A stretch of DNA of 64,000 nucleotides from Pseudomonadota bacterium (GTDB lineage: Bacteria; Pseudomonadota; Gammaproteobacteria; Burkholderiales; Burkholderiaceae_E): NCBI GenBank assembly GCA_023389055.1, contig JAEWFA010000024.1:80648-144647 (forward strand), in the 5' to 3' direction. Below the pieces are notes generated by a model. That model was not told the DNA's origin and ran no database searches. It saw only the letters and a list, made by a program, of their open reading frames with translations. The position numbers and the translations under genes are program-made. Position 1 is the stretch's first letter, and the number at the start of each line of letters is the position of its first letter. Shown piece by piece: positions 27,328 through 35,727 of this stretch.

Positions 27328-28541
27328 TGTTTCGTTTCTCCTTTCTGCGCCCACAGTTCCAGGCGCCGTTCGATGATTCCGTCGAGCCGCGTCATCGAGC
27401 TCGACCACGCGTGATGCGACAGCATGCGCTCGCGGCCGGCTCGGCCCAGTGCATTGCGACGATCCTGATCGCTCGCCAGCGCAACGAGCGCCTGCGCGAC
27501 CTCGTCGGGGCGATCGGCCACCTGGAAATGCTCTCCCGCGACGGCGTCGACACCTCCAGCCGCCACCGAGCTCGTGACCACCGGCACTCCCATCGCCATG
27601 CCTTCGAGGATCTTGTTCTGCGTTCCGCGCGCGATGTTCAACGGGGCGATCATCGCGGCCGATCGCCGGACGTAAGGCCGCACGTCGGGCACCGAGCCCG
27701 TGACGGTGACGTTCGGCAGCTCGCCCAGCTTGCGCATCGCGGACGACGGGTCGGCACCGACGATCGACAGTTTCATCGACGGGCGCTTCGACAGCACCAC
27801 CGGCCACACGTTGCGGCAGAAGTCGGTCATGCACTCCTGGTTCGGGTAGTAGTCCATGCGCCCGACGAAACAGACCTGGTCGGGGTCGTAGTGGGCGGCG
27901 CCGTCGTCGGGAGCGAAGAACCCGGCGTCGACCCCGTTGGGGAACCAGTCGGTGTCGGCGCCGGTGCCGTAGCCGTTCAGCGTCTCCCATTCGGCGCGCG
28001 TAGTGGCCGTGCAGAACCCGAACTCCCGCGCCAGCCGCCGCTCCTCGGCCTCGAGCTTGCGGCCCTCGAGCCAATAGCCGTATTTCATCGGCACCCGACG
28101 GTAGTGGAAATACTCGAGCCACTTCTGCGAATCCATGTCGCCGAAGTCGAGTATCCGCGGCGTGTCGCTCGCGCCCTCCACGTAGTGCGCCACCGACGAG
28201 CAATGAACAAAGATCAGGTCGAAGCGCTCGCTGCGCAGCAACTCGCCCACGCGGCGCGCGAGCGCGCCCGAATGGAACCAGCCCATCGACGACGGCTCGC
28301 GCGTGGGCAGGCGGGCGAGCATGCGCGCGCCCTGCACGCCGTTCGATACACGCCCCACGAATACCCGCGCGCAGTGCGCCGACAGGCCCCTTCCCTCCTC
28401 TTCTTCTTCGCGCGATCGCGCGATCGAGCAGACGGTGACGTCGTGCCGCTCGCTCAGGTGGCGGATGATGTTGAACGGCCGGATCTTGCCGCCTCGCTTC
28501 GGCGGAAACGGAAGGCGGTGGCAGACGAACAGGACCTTCAC
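27324..28541 (-). CDS. glycosyltransferase, PEP-CTERM/exosortase A-associated (GT4)
   Basis: The 405-residue protein begins VKVLFVCHRLPFPPKRGGK, the marker N-terminus of a sugar transferase family tied to exosortase A loci. It has the GT-B donor-site segment VAPLNIARGTQNKILEGMA-like block (here APLNIARGTQNKILEGMAMG near 320) with the glutamate used for nucleotide-sugar binding. A run of five glutamates lies near residue 47. The start is a GTG overlapping the asparagine synthetase gene stop by 4 nt, and its stop overlaps the dehydrogenase ATG by 4 nt. It should add a sugar to the lipid-linked repeat unit at the cytoplasmic membrane face. Confidence 0.87.
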   Translation of the reverse strand: MKVLFVCHRLPFPPKRGGKIRPFNIIRHLSERHDVTVCSIARSREEEEEGRGLSAHCARVFVGRVSNGVQGARMLARLPTREPSSMGWFHSGALARRVGELLRSERFDLIFVHCSSVAHYVEGASDTPRILDFGDMDSQKWLEYFHYRRVPMKYGYWLEGRKLEAEERRLAREFGFCTATTRAEWETLNGYGTGADTDWFPNGVDAGFFAPDDGAAHYDPDQVCFVGRMDYYPNQECMTDFCRNVWPVVLSKRPSMKLSIVGADPSSAMRKLGELPNVTVTGSVPDVRPYVRRSAAMIAPLNIARGTQNKILEGMAMGVPVVTSSVAAGGVDAVAGEHFQVADRPDEVAQALVALASDQDRRNALGRAGRERMLSHHAWSSSMTRLDGIIERRLELWAQKGETKQ

Positions 28542-30469
28542 GCGGCCGTCTCGAGGAATTCGTCGGACACGTCGTCGTGGCTGCGGCGGTCGAGATAGAC
28601 GCGACACCACAGTTCCAGGTTCATCAGGGCGAGCAGCGCGTCGGTACCGTCGATGCGGCTGGCGCGATGGTCGGCAACCAGAGCGGCGACCGCCCGCGGG
28701 TCGAGGAGGCCGCGCCGCTCGACGCTTTCCACCGAGAGCAACGAATCGAGCGAGGCGGCGAGCGTTCCCTTGAGCCACGCGCCCATCGGCGTGCCGAAGC
28801 CGCGCTTCTCCCGGTGCAGGATCTCGTGCGGCAGCACGTCCTTCAACGCTTCCTTCATCAGGTGCTTCTGCCGCCCGCCCTTCATCTTCAACGACCCGGG
28901 GATCGCCGCGGCGAGATCTACGAGTTCCTCGTCCAGCAGCGGCACGCGGCATTCGAGCGAGACCGCCATGCTCATCCGGTCGGTGAGCGCCAGCAGGTCG
29001 TCGGGCAGTTGGGTGGCGGCGTCGACCTCGAAGAGCCGATTCACCGGATCGCGCGAACGCGCATCGGCGAACGCGGCGGCAAGCGCGTCGGCGTCGGCAT
29101 CGTCGGCGCCCGGCGCGAGAAGCATGTCTCGCACGCGCGCGCGATCGAGCACGCGCACGTAGCTGCGATAGCGCTCGTCGGGCGCCAGGTCGGCGCTCTC
29201 GAGAAACTGCCGCGCCAGGCGCGACAGGTTGCTCAGCCGCCCGTGCCGATCGCTCGGCAGGCGCCTGGCCACGCCGGTGGCGGCCCGCACGAGCGGCGAC
29301 GGCACCCGGCCGAGCAGGCCGAGATAATGCTCTCCCAGGTAGCGACGATAGCCGCCGAAGAGCTCGTCGCCGCCTACGCCCGACAGGATCACCTTGACGT
29401 CCTCGCGGGCGAACTTCGAGACGAGATAGGTGGTGACCGCGGCCGAATCGGCGACCGGCTCGTCCATCTGCCAGGCGAGCTTCGGCATCAGTTCGACGAC
29501 GTCCGGGCGCACCACGATCTCGCGATGCTCGGTGCCGAACTTCGCCGCGACCTGCCGTGCGTAGGGCAGTTCGTTGTACAGCGATTCGGCCTTGCCGCCC
29601 TCGAAGCCGATCGAATAAGTGCGGATGGGGCGGTCGCTGTGGCGTGCCATGAAGGCGACGACCGCGCTGGAATCGATCCCGCCCGACAGGAACGCACCGA
29701 TCGGCACGTCGCTGACCATCTGGCGGTGCACCGAGCGCTCGATGGCGTCGCGGATGCGCGCCGCCCAGTCGCGCTCGGACACCGACGTATCGACTGCATG
29801 CGGTACGCGCCAGTAGCGCCGTTCGTCGGCGCGCCCGTCGGCGACGGTGAGCACCGTCGCCGGCGCGAGCTTGGTGATGCCGGCGAACAGGGACTTAGGC
29901 GCCGCCACGTAGCCCAGGTGCAGGTAGTCGACGAGCGCCGACCGATCGATCTCGATGCGCTGCTCGAGCAGCGGCAGCAGCGCCTTCGCTTCACTCGCGA
30001 AAGCGATCAGCCGGGACGTGCGGTACAGGTACAGCGGCTTGATGCCGAGGCGATCGCGTCCCACCACCAGGCGACGGCGCCGGGAGTCCCATAGCGCGAA
30101 GGCGAACATCCCGCGCAGCCGATCGACGAACGCATCGCCGTGCTTCTCGTACAGGTGCAAGGCGACTTCGACGTCCGACGAAGTCTTGAAGCGCCGTCCT
30201 TCCGCCTGCAACTCGGCACGCAGCTCGCGGAAGTTGTAGATCTCGCCGTTGCAGACGAGCCAGTTGCTGCCGTCGGCGCTCGAGATCGGTTGATGTCCGC
30301 CCGCGGGATCGATGATCGACAGACGGCGCATTCCGATGCCGCAGGCACCGTCGACGTGCCGACCCTGGTCGTCCGGGCCGCGATGGGCGATCGCATCGCC
30401 CATCCGGGATAGAAGCTCGGGCTCGACCGGTCGCGCGTCGAATCGGAATACGCCGTAGATGCCGCACAT
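28538..30469 (-). CDS. asnB: glutamine-hydrolysing asparagine synthetase-like amidotransferase, exosortase A-associated
   Basis: The 643-residue protein has a complete class II glutamine amidotransferase domain: Cys2 (MCGIYGVF), HRGPDDQG near 29, NGEIYNF near 74, and the ATP-pyrophosphatase loop SGGIDSS at 262-268, with VGGDELFGGYRRYLGEHY later on. It should make ammonia from glutamine and amidate a carboxylate activated by ATP. In exosortase A loci this subfamily is constant, and the target is probably not free aspartate but a sugar or peptide of the polymer. It is the only one of the four homologues in the window with the catalytic Cys2. It is coupled to the downstream glycosyltransferase by a 4-nt overlap. 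Confidence 0.9.
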   Translation of the reverse strand: MCGIYGVFRFDARPVEPELLSRMGDAIAHRGPDDQGRHVDGACGIGMRRLSIIDPAGGHQPISSADGSNWLVCNGEIYNFRELRAELQAEGRRFKTSSDVEVALHLYEKHGDAFVDRLRGMFAFALWDSRRRRLVVGRDRLGIKPLYLYRTSRLIAFASEAKALLPLLEQRIEIDRSALVDYLHLGYVAAPKSLFAGITKLAPATVLTVADGRADERRYWRVPHAVDTSVSERDWAARIRDAIERSVHRQMVSDVPIGAFLSGGIDSSAVVAFMARHSDRPIRTYSIGFEGGKAESLYNELPYARQVAAKFGTEHREIVVRPDVVELMPKLAWQMDEPVADSAAVTTYLVSKFAREDVKVILSGVGGDELFGGYRRYLGEHYLGLLGRVPSPLVRAATGVARRLPSDRHGRLSNLSRLARQFLESADLAPDERYRSYVRVLDRARVRDMLLAPGADDADADALAAAFADARSRDPVNRLFEVDAATQLPDDLLALTDRMSMAVSLECRVPLLDEELVDLAAAIPGSLKMKGGRQKHLMKEALKDVLPHEILHREKRGFGTPMGAWLKGTLAASLDSLLSVESVERRGLLDPRAVAALVADHRASRIDGTDALLALMNLELWCRVYLDRRSHDDVSDEFLETAA

Positions 30470-30521
30470 GGGAGGGAGGAGAGTTGCCGCCGAGTGTAGC
30501 CGCAGGCGGAAAGACCCTGCG

Positions 30522-31400
30522 TCAGCTTTCGCACATTCTCGTGGCTCGACGGAGTACGGCCAGCGTGTCGTCGATCACGGCCGCCAGGGCATCCGGATTC
30601 GAGAAAGTGTGATCGGCCTCGGGCAAGCGCAGGGCGGACGCGGAAGCCAGCTCGAAAACGCCGGACGCCTTCATCGCCACTTCAAACTCGGCTGCCGTCA
30701 GGTCCCTTCCGCTCAGTTGCAGTCGCAGCGTCGTTCGAATGCCCTGGAGCGCCGACGCGAGCCGCGACGGCAGGTCGACCGGACCGGTCGGTTCCCGATG
30801 CCGGGCCCGTGCGGCGCCTCGCGCACGACGCGCGTGGCCGATCGCTTCCGTCGCCGCCGCAATCACGTCGATGCGCCCACTTGCCAGCTTCCTCCAGAAC
30901 TCGCCGGAGCGCAGTCGAGAACCGTAGTGGCTCTGCACGAGTGCGGCGGAGCGCGTCGAATCGCTGCGCGCCCACGGGTTCGCCGCGATCACCGCAATGA
31001 CGCGCTCGTCCGCGACAGCGTGGAAAGCTGCGGCGGTCGCTCCGTCGCACAAGCCCCATAAGGCGATGCGCCGGCAGCCGGGCTCCGCTGCCAGGACGGC
31101 GTCGCAGGCGCGACGGATGTCCTCGCCGGCCGCCTCGAAATCGGGCCTCGGCCCCGGGCTGTCTCCCATGCCGGTGTAGTCGAAGCGCAGGCAGGGGTAG
31201 CCTGCTCCCGCCAGCGCCCGGGCGAGCAGCACGAACTGGCGATGCGACCCGACGCGAGTCTGCGGCCCGCCGACGACGATGACCACCGCCGTCGCCTGCC
31301 CCGGTGCGCCGGCCCCCGGACGGGCGAGTATGCCGAGCAGTTCCTGCCTGTCGGTGGAGATGCCGATCAGCAACTCATCGACGGGCTCGGGTTGGTTCAT
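30522..31400 (-). CDS. alpha/beta hydrolase, exosortase A-associated hydrolase 1
   Basis: The 292-residue protein has an alpha/beta hydrolase core: FDYTGMGDSPGPRPDF near 73, the nucleophile elbow GLCDG (116-120) with Cys118 in the position usually held by serine, and a late His in EADHTFSN near 266. This set matches the exosortase-associated hydrolase 1 group. The substrate is unknown; thioester or ester release from the carrier protein or polymer is possible. The ATG overlaps the VapC-like gene stop by 4 nt, so the toxin-antitoxin pair and the hydrolase share a transcript. Confidence 0.85.
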   Translation of the reverse strand: MNQPEPVDELLIGISTDRQELLGILARPGAGAPGQATAVVIVVGGPQTRVGSHRQFVLLARALAGAGYPCLRFDYTGMGDSPGPRPDFEAAGEDIRRACDAVLAAEPGCRRIALWGLCDGATAAAFHAVADERVIAVIAANPWARSDSTRSAALVQSHYGSRLRSGEFWRKLASGRIDVIAAATEAIGHARRARGAARARHREPTGPVDLPSRLASALQGIRTTLRLQLSGRDLTAAEFEVAMKASGVFELASASALRLPEADHTFSNPDALAAVIDDTLAVLRRATRMCES

Positions 31401-31825
31401 CCGTTCAGAACCGTCAGGCCAAGCACCTTCGCCGCCTTCTCGAGTCGTTTGTCGAAGCAGGAGAAGAAAACGCTCTCCGTCGCCGAGTCCTGGACGATTC
31501 GTGCAGCCGCCAGTTGGACACTGTCGTAACCGCGCAGTGCGAAGCTCTCGGCGTAGTCGCCGGCAAGTTCAACAACCGCCTGGGTTACCTCAACGACAGC
31601 GAAGCTCGGCCAATCGATGTGAAGGCGGGCGCGGACGGTCTCCGCAACGGCGCAGTCGGCGGGACATTCGCGCACCCTTCGCGCCAGCGCGGCCATCGCC
31701 TCTGCCCATGCGATGCGTACGACGGCGAGCGCCTGAGCCTGCGCAGCGAGTTCCCGCAATTCGTCGCTGAACGACTCTCGAACGTAGAGCTTGACCAATG
31801 CCGAGGTATCGCAGAACAGGATCAC
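31397..31825 (-). CDS. PIN-domain toxin, VapC type
   Basis: The 142-residue protein is a PIN-domain ribonuclease. The acidic active-site residues are Asp6 (MILFCDTSALVKLY), Glu in WAEAMAAL near 41 and Asp in GYDSVQLAAA near 100, with FDKRLEKAAKVLGL at the end. PIN toxins cut tRNA or other RNA and are held in check by a cognate antitoxin. It starts with GTG overlapping the antitoxin stop by 4 nt, and its stop overlaps the ATG of hydrolase 1 by 4 nt. It therefore sits without a gap inside the exopolysaccharide operon. Confidence 0.88.
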   Translation of the reverse strand: MILFCDTSALVKLYVRESFSDELRELAAQAQALAVVRIAWAEAMAALARRVRECPADCAVAETVRARLHIDWPSFAVVEVTQAVVELAGDYAESFALRGYDSVQLAAARIVQDSATESVFFSCFDKRLEKAAKVLGLTVLNG

Positions 31826-32088
31826 TCTCGATCCTCGATCACCATGCCGCTCAGAGACGTTCCGCCGGCAGCGAACTCCACGAGCGGACCGAATTCCGGT
31901 TTGCCCCCGTTCCAGGACATCGATCCGGTGAGAATCAATCGACGAAGGCCTCGGTCCGCGCCCGGCACGATCCCGATGATCCGGGCGATCGGGGTGTCAT
32001 GAGACGTAACCTCGATCACCGATCCCTGCTGCGCAAGTACAAGCAACTGAGACAGGCGCGACTTGAGTTCGCGGATTCCGACGCGCAT
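31822..32088 (-). CDS. Phd/YefM-type antitoxin
   Basis: The 88-residue protein begins MRVGIRELKSRLSQLL, the standard N-terminal DNA-binding and dimerisation segment of Phd/YefM antitoxins, followed by SHDTPIARIIGI. The C-terminal half should wrap the VapC-like toxin encoded directly downstream. An ATG 30 nt upstream (32118) is less likely, because a TATAAT element overlaps it and would place the transcript start downstream of it. As in related modules, it probably represses its own promoter. Confidence 0.85.
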   Translation of the reverse strand: MRVGIRELKSRLSQLLVLAQQGSVIEVTSHDTPIARIIGIVPGADRGLRRLILTGSMSWNGGKPEFGPLVEFAAGGTSLSGMVIEDRE

Positions 32089-32116
32089 GGGGTCGCTCCG
32101 AGCGAAAAGAGGTCTC

Positions 32117-32122
32117 ATTATA
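32117..32122 (-). promoter_or_regulatory. -10 box (TATAAT) of the Phd-VapC module
   Basis: On the minus strand a perfect TATAAT lies about 29 nt before the antitoxin ATG, immediately after the hydrolase 2 stop codon (32136). No strong -35 box is seen at 16-18 nt. It would let the toxin-antitoxin pair and the downstream hydrolase 1 be expressed independently of the operon. Confidence 0.45.
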
Positions 32123-32135
32123 TAGGCCAACGTGG

Positions 32136-32960
32136 TCACAAATCGCATGTCGCGGCGACTGCGGCTGCAACGGTCGCTTCGACCAGTTGCGGCACGTCGA
32201 CGAGATCGGCAACGTTCCAGAATGCAGGACCCGGCAATGCGATCGCCTCGGCAACCGTACCGTGGCTGGTCCAGTTCAGCGCCCGACCGCGCAATGCTTC
32301 CGACGCGTCCACGGGCGTCTCGTTCTGCACGGCGCGCAACTCGAACAGCGCCGCGCGCGAGGCGTTCGGCGCACCGGTGGCATCGAACGTCTTCAGTTGC
32401 CGCGCAAGTACCGGGGATACCGGGTAGCCGGCAAGCCAGCCCGGCTCGCCCGCGGCCCACTGCGCTTTGGGGTCGGAGGCCTCCGGACGGTTCATGCGAG
32501 CAATCTTCGCGGCGCGTAGCAGCCCGCTCAATTGTTGGCTTCCCTGCAGCACCGGTGCCCAGCCGACGAGCAGGAGCGCCGGGCGCGAAAGACTTTCGCT
32601 CGCCTTTACGGCGAGCGCGACGCCGAGTCGACACCCGATCAGGATGAGCGGAACGTTCTCGCGCTGCGCCTCCCCGAGCATGCGTCGGCCGTCGTCCAGC
32701 CACGCCGACACGGTCGCCGCGGAAAAATCCGCGCTGCTATCACCGGTTCCCAGGACATCGAACACGCAAGCCGCTATTCCGCGCGTCGCGAGCGCCTCGG
32801 CGGTGAGCCGGTACATGCGACGCGACTGGTTCATCTCGTCGCCGAACGGCGGAAAGAACACCGCCTGCGCCCGCGCCGTGCCGCGCGGCCGCCATCGCAA
32901 CACCGGGCTGCGATGGCCGTCGAATTCCTCGAAGCGGGCAAGGCGGTCGAACGCCGTCAT
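32136..32960 (-). CDS. alpha/beta hydrolase, exosortase A-associated hydrolase 2
   Basis: The 274-residue protein matches the exosortase A-associated hydrolase 2 group: AVFFPPFGDEMNQSRRMYR near 34, FDVLGTGDSS near 67, and the elbow position IGCRLG (108-113), where a serine nucleophile is absent and Cys110 lies next to it. It may act with hydrolase 1, or its fold may be used for binding only. The ATG overlaps the preceding asparagine-synthetase-like gene stop by 4 nt. In related loci hydrolases 2 and 1 are neighbours; here a toxin-antitoxin module separates them. Confidence 0.83.
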   Translation of the reverse strand: MTAFDRLARFEEFDGHRSPVLRWRPRGTARAQAVFFPPFGDEMNQSRRMYRLTAEALATRGIAACVFDVLGTGDSSADFSAATVSAWLDDGRRMLGEAQRENVPLILIGCRLGVALAVKASESLSRPALLLVGWAPVLQGSQQLSGLLRAAKIARMNRPEASDPKAQWAAGEPGWLAGYPVSPVLARQLKTFDATGAPNASRAALFELRAVQNETPVDASEALRGRALNWTSHGTVAEAIALPGPAFWNVADLVDVPQLVEATVAAAVAATCDL

Positions 32961-34708
32961 GGTTCGAGCCTGCGCGCGACGATCTCGATCGACAGGGCAC
33001 GCTCGAAGGCGCCGTCCGCGGACAGACGGGTGAGGTCGAGCGCCGGGTCGAGCCGCCATTCGCCCGGCAGCCGCGCGCGCCACTTCGCGATCCGTTCCGG
33101 CGAAACCCGATCCTTCTGCAGCCAGCGGCGCAGCGCTGCGATGCGCGGGCGCAGGGCGACCGGTCGCAGGCCGGATCTCCATTCGGTGCGTCGCGCGCGC
33201 GCGTCGGGTCCCTCGCTGATGCGAAAGCCGTAGCTCGAACCGTAGCGCGCGACGCCGGCGTGTGCTGCAGCGATCAGCCGGCTTTCGAGTGCACCGGCGT
33301 TCTTCCAGGCGAGCGGAAGCGAAGCTGCCTGCCTGACCAGCGAGAGGTCGACGAGGGGCGTCGCGAAATACCCGTAGCGAATCGACAGACTGTTGTTCAC
33401 GCCCATCCAGTGATGGCAGCGGAAGAATGGATACACGAGTTCGACCTGCGCGCGCGTCATCCGCTGCCGCTCCGGGTGATCGGCATCGGGCAGGTCGACG
33501 GCGCGCGCGATCGATGCGGCGAGTCGATGCTCATAGCGGCGAAGACCGTCGGTCCTGCGAAAGACCGCCCGGTCGAAGCCGCGATAGAACGCGCGGACGA
33601 TATCGATCGGCCGGTACGCGCGGTCGGGCAGATGGAAGAAGTTGCGAAAGATCTCTCCGCCGCCTCCGTTCAACGCGATGAAGCCGTCGGCGTTCTGCTC
33701 GAGGCGAGTGACACGATCGACCCCGCAGTCGTCGATGCCGTCGTTCGGCAGCCCGTCGAAGAACAAGGCATTGCGAACGAGGCCGTCGGTGTCGCACTCC
33801 GGCATCGACGCGCTCATGGCCGACTTGTCGAAGCAACGCAGTGCGATGTTCTCTCCTGCGGCGATCTCTCGCGCGATCCGAACGTCGTCGCTCGCCTCGG
33901 GCCCGTACACGAACAGACGGGGGCGCTCGCGTTTCGCCAGCAACGATGCGACGATCAGGCGAGAATCGAAGCCGCCCGACAGCGCTGCGCTCGTCCGACC
34001 CGGGAACGCTGCGGTGATCTCGCCGAAGCTCGTCGCCAGTTGCGCGCCGATGCATTCCAGCGCGTCGTCGAAAGACGCGTGCCGCTCGGTCGATGCCGGA
34101 ACGAGCCCCTCGGGAAACCGGGCCACCTCGCATCGCGCGTCCAGATCGACGCCATGACCGAGCCGGACCCTGGTCACTCCGACGAAGGGCGTGCTCTCCG
34201 AATGCGACGCGCCGAGCAGCACGTATTCGACCGCCCCGGGTTCGTCGACCTCGCCCGCGTCCGCATATGCACGCGCGGCGAGCCAGCTCGTGCCGAAAAA
34301 ACTGCCTTGCGCGTTCCGGTAAATCCGCACGAAGCCGAGCGAGTCATTGAGCATCCAGCGACCGCGCGCCGTCTCGAGAAAAAGTGCGAAGTTGCCGCGC
34401 AATGCCGTCTCGTCGATGCCGCTCGATGCGTCCCGACTCGTCGCCGCATCGGCGAGAAGCTGCTGCAACGCCGCTGGTCCGAACGCGCCGCGATACCAGA
34501 GCGGACCGACCGAGCAGGCGACACCGTGCGCCGTCTGCGCCGTGGTGGACCCTTGTCCACGCTCGACATTGCTCCACAGCTGCACCGAGCCGCCGCTCCA
34601 CTGTCGGCGGAACGACGGCACGAAGCCTTGCTGCTCGAACGAGCGCATCGCGCGCCGCTGCGCCGCTTCGTCTGCGCCGAGCGAAACCGCAAGAGCGCCG
34701 ATCGTCAT
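32957..34708 (-). CDS. asparagine-synthetase-like protein without Cys2
   Basis: The 583-residue protein has an N-terminal domain with the degenerate amidotransferase fold (LFLETARGRWMLNDSLGFVRIY near 109-130) and a pyrophosphatase domain with SGGFDSR at 244-250. It starts MTIGAL, so no N-terminal Cys is available for glutamine hydrolysis. A GGGGEIFRNFFHLPDR segment replaces the GGDGGDELFGG of real synthetases. It may ligate or amidate a sugar acid in the exopolysaccharide pathway using ammonia or another amine. It overlaps the beta-helix gene upstream and the hydrolase 2 gene downstream by 4 nt each. Confidence 0.72.
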   Translation of the reverse strand: MTIGALAVSLGADEAAQRRAMRSFEQQGFVPSFRRQWSGGSVQLWSNVERGQGSTTAQTAHGVACSVGPLWYRGAFGPAALQQLLADAATSRDASSGIDETALRGNFALFLETARGRWMLNDSLGFVRIYRNAQGSFFGTSWLAARAYADAGEVDEPGAVEYVLLGASHSESTPFVGVTRVRLGHGVDLDARCEVARFPEGLVPASTERHASFDDALECIGAQLATSFGEITAAFPGRTSAALSGGFDSRLIVASLLAKRERPRLFVYGPEASDDVRIAREIAAGENIALRCFDKSAMSASMPECDTDGLVRNALFFDGLPNDGIDDCGVDRVTRLEQNADGFIALNGGGGEIFRNFFHLPDRAYRPIDIVRAFYRGFDRAVFRRTDGLRRYEHRLAASIARAVDLPDADHPERQRMTRAQVELVYPFFRCHHWMGVNNSLSIRYGYFATPLVDLSLVRQAASLPLAWKNAGALESRLIAAAHAGVARYGSSYGFRISEGPDARARRTEWRSGLRPVALRPRIAALRRWLQKDRVSPERIAKWRARLPGEWRLDPALDLTRLSADGAFERALSIEIVARRLEP

Positions 34709-35727
34709 CGAGGCTCGCCTGCGAGACCGGTCCTGCGATTTCGCACTTCGCGGAGCTCGATCGGAAGCTCCAGACGCCCTCGACCGACCCAGACGTTGTC
34801 GGTCAGCGTTGCCTTCATCGGCCCGATGGCGGCGCGCACGAACACTGCGGAGCCATCGAGCCGATTGACGACGGTGTTTCCCGTCATGTCGAGTTCGTTC
34901 ACCGGCCAGCGGTAGCCTTCCGCCCCGATCGAAACGATCACCGGATTGCTCGATCGAGCCGATTGCTCGATGAGGTTGTCGCGCACCTGCGCGATTCCGC
35001 CGTTCGGAAGCTCCAGCTCGTAGCTGGCGTTTCCGTCCCCATCGACGAGGCGGTTGCCGACGATTTCGTTCTCGCGCGCACGCGACTTCAGCAGGTGCCC
35101 GGCGCGTGCGCTGTGCGACCAGCTGTCGCGCACGACGAGGCGGGCGATCAGGCCGACGTACAGGTTGTGGTACCAGTGCGCGCCGTCGGTCGGGCCGCTG
35201 AACTCACAGCGCTCGATGGTCAGACGCGCGTGGGCGTCGTTGCCGGTGAGCAGGCCCATCTGGTTGTCGAGGAAGCGCGAGTCGCGCACCGTCAACCGAC
35301 CGCGCTCGAAGCGTATGCCGGCGCCGTTGCCGTCGGGCACGCGTGCACCGACGAAATCGAAGCCCTCGATCGTGAAATCGCCGTCGCGGATGACCCAGAT
35401 CGCCTTGCCTTCGGCGTTCGCACCGTCGGCCAGGAGGCGCGCGCGTCCGCCGACCGCACGGATCGTGAGCGAAGACTGCAACCACACGGCCACATCGTGC
35501 CGATAAGTTCCGGCGTCGACCTCGACGATGTCGCCGTCGCGAGCGATCGAGGCGGCCTGCGCGATCGTGCGAACGTCGCCGTGCGCTCCGACCCGGATCG
35601 TGTTCCCGTCGAGTACGCCGTTCTCCGCGGCACTCGACGCGTGCCATGCGACAGCTGCCATGGCGAGAGTGACAACGAAACGCAGGGCGATCGGTACAGC
35701 GACCGTGCCGCGAAGACGCTGCCTCAC
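34705..35727 (-). CDS. secreted right-handed parallel beta-helix protein
   Basis: The 340-residue product has a signal peptide (hydrophobic residues about 11-30 ending ASSA) and then repeating short strands of the parallel beta-helix type: NTIRVGAHGDVRTIAQAA (the pectate-lyase-like start), RLTVRDSRFLDNQMG, ARLTIERCEFSG and RLVVRDSWSHS. This fold is used by C5-epimerases such as AlgG and by lyases of uronate polymers, but no catalytic signature is certain. It starts with GTG overlapping the glycosyltransferase stop by 4 nt and ends overlapping the next ATG by 4 nt. A periplasmic modification of the polymer is the likely role. Confidence 0.7.
   Translation of the reverse strand: MRQRLRGTVAVPIALRFVVTLAMAAVAWHASSAAENGVLDGNTIRVGAHGDVRTIAQAASIARDGDIVEVDAGTYRHDVAVWLQSSLTIRAVGGRARLLADGANAEGKAIWVIRDGDFTIEGFDFVGARVPDGNGAGIRFERGRLTVRDSRFLDNQMGLLTGNDAHARLTIERCEFSGPTDGAHWYHNLYVGLIARLVVRDSWSHSARAGHLLKSRARENEIVGNRLVDGDGNASYELELPNGGIAQVRDNLIEQSARSSNPVIVSIGAEGYRWPVNELDMTGNTVVNRLDGSAVFVRAAIGPMKATLTDNVWVGRGRLELPIELREVRNRRTGLAGEPR

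Noticed and set aside
32118..32120. Upstream ATG as alternative start of the Phd-type antitoxin
   Set aside because: It overlaps the TATAAT box, so the transcript would begin downstream; MRVGIRELKSRLS is the family start.
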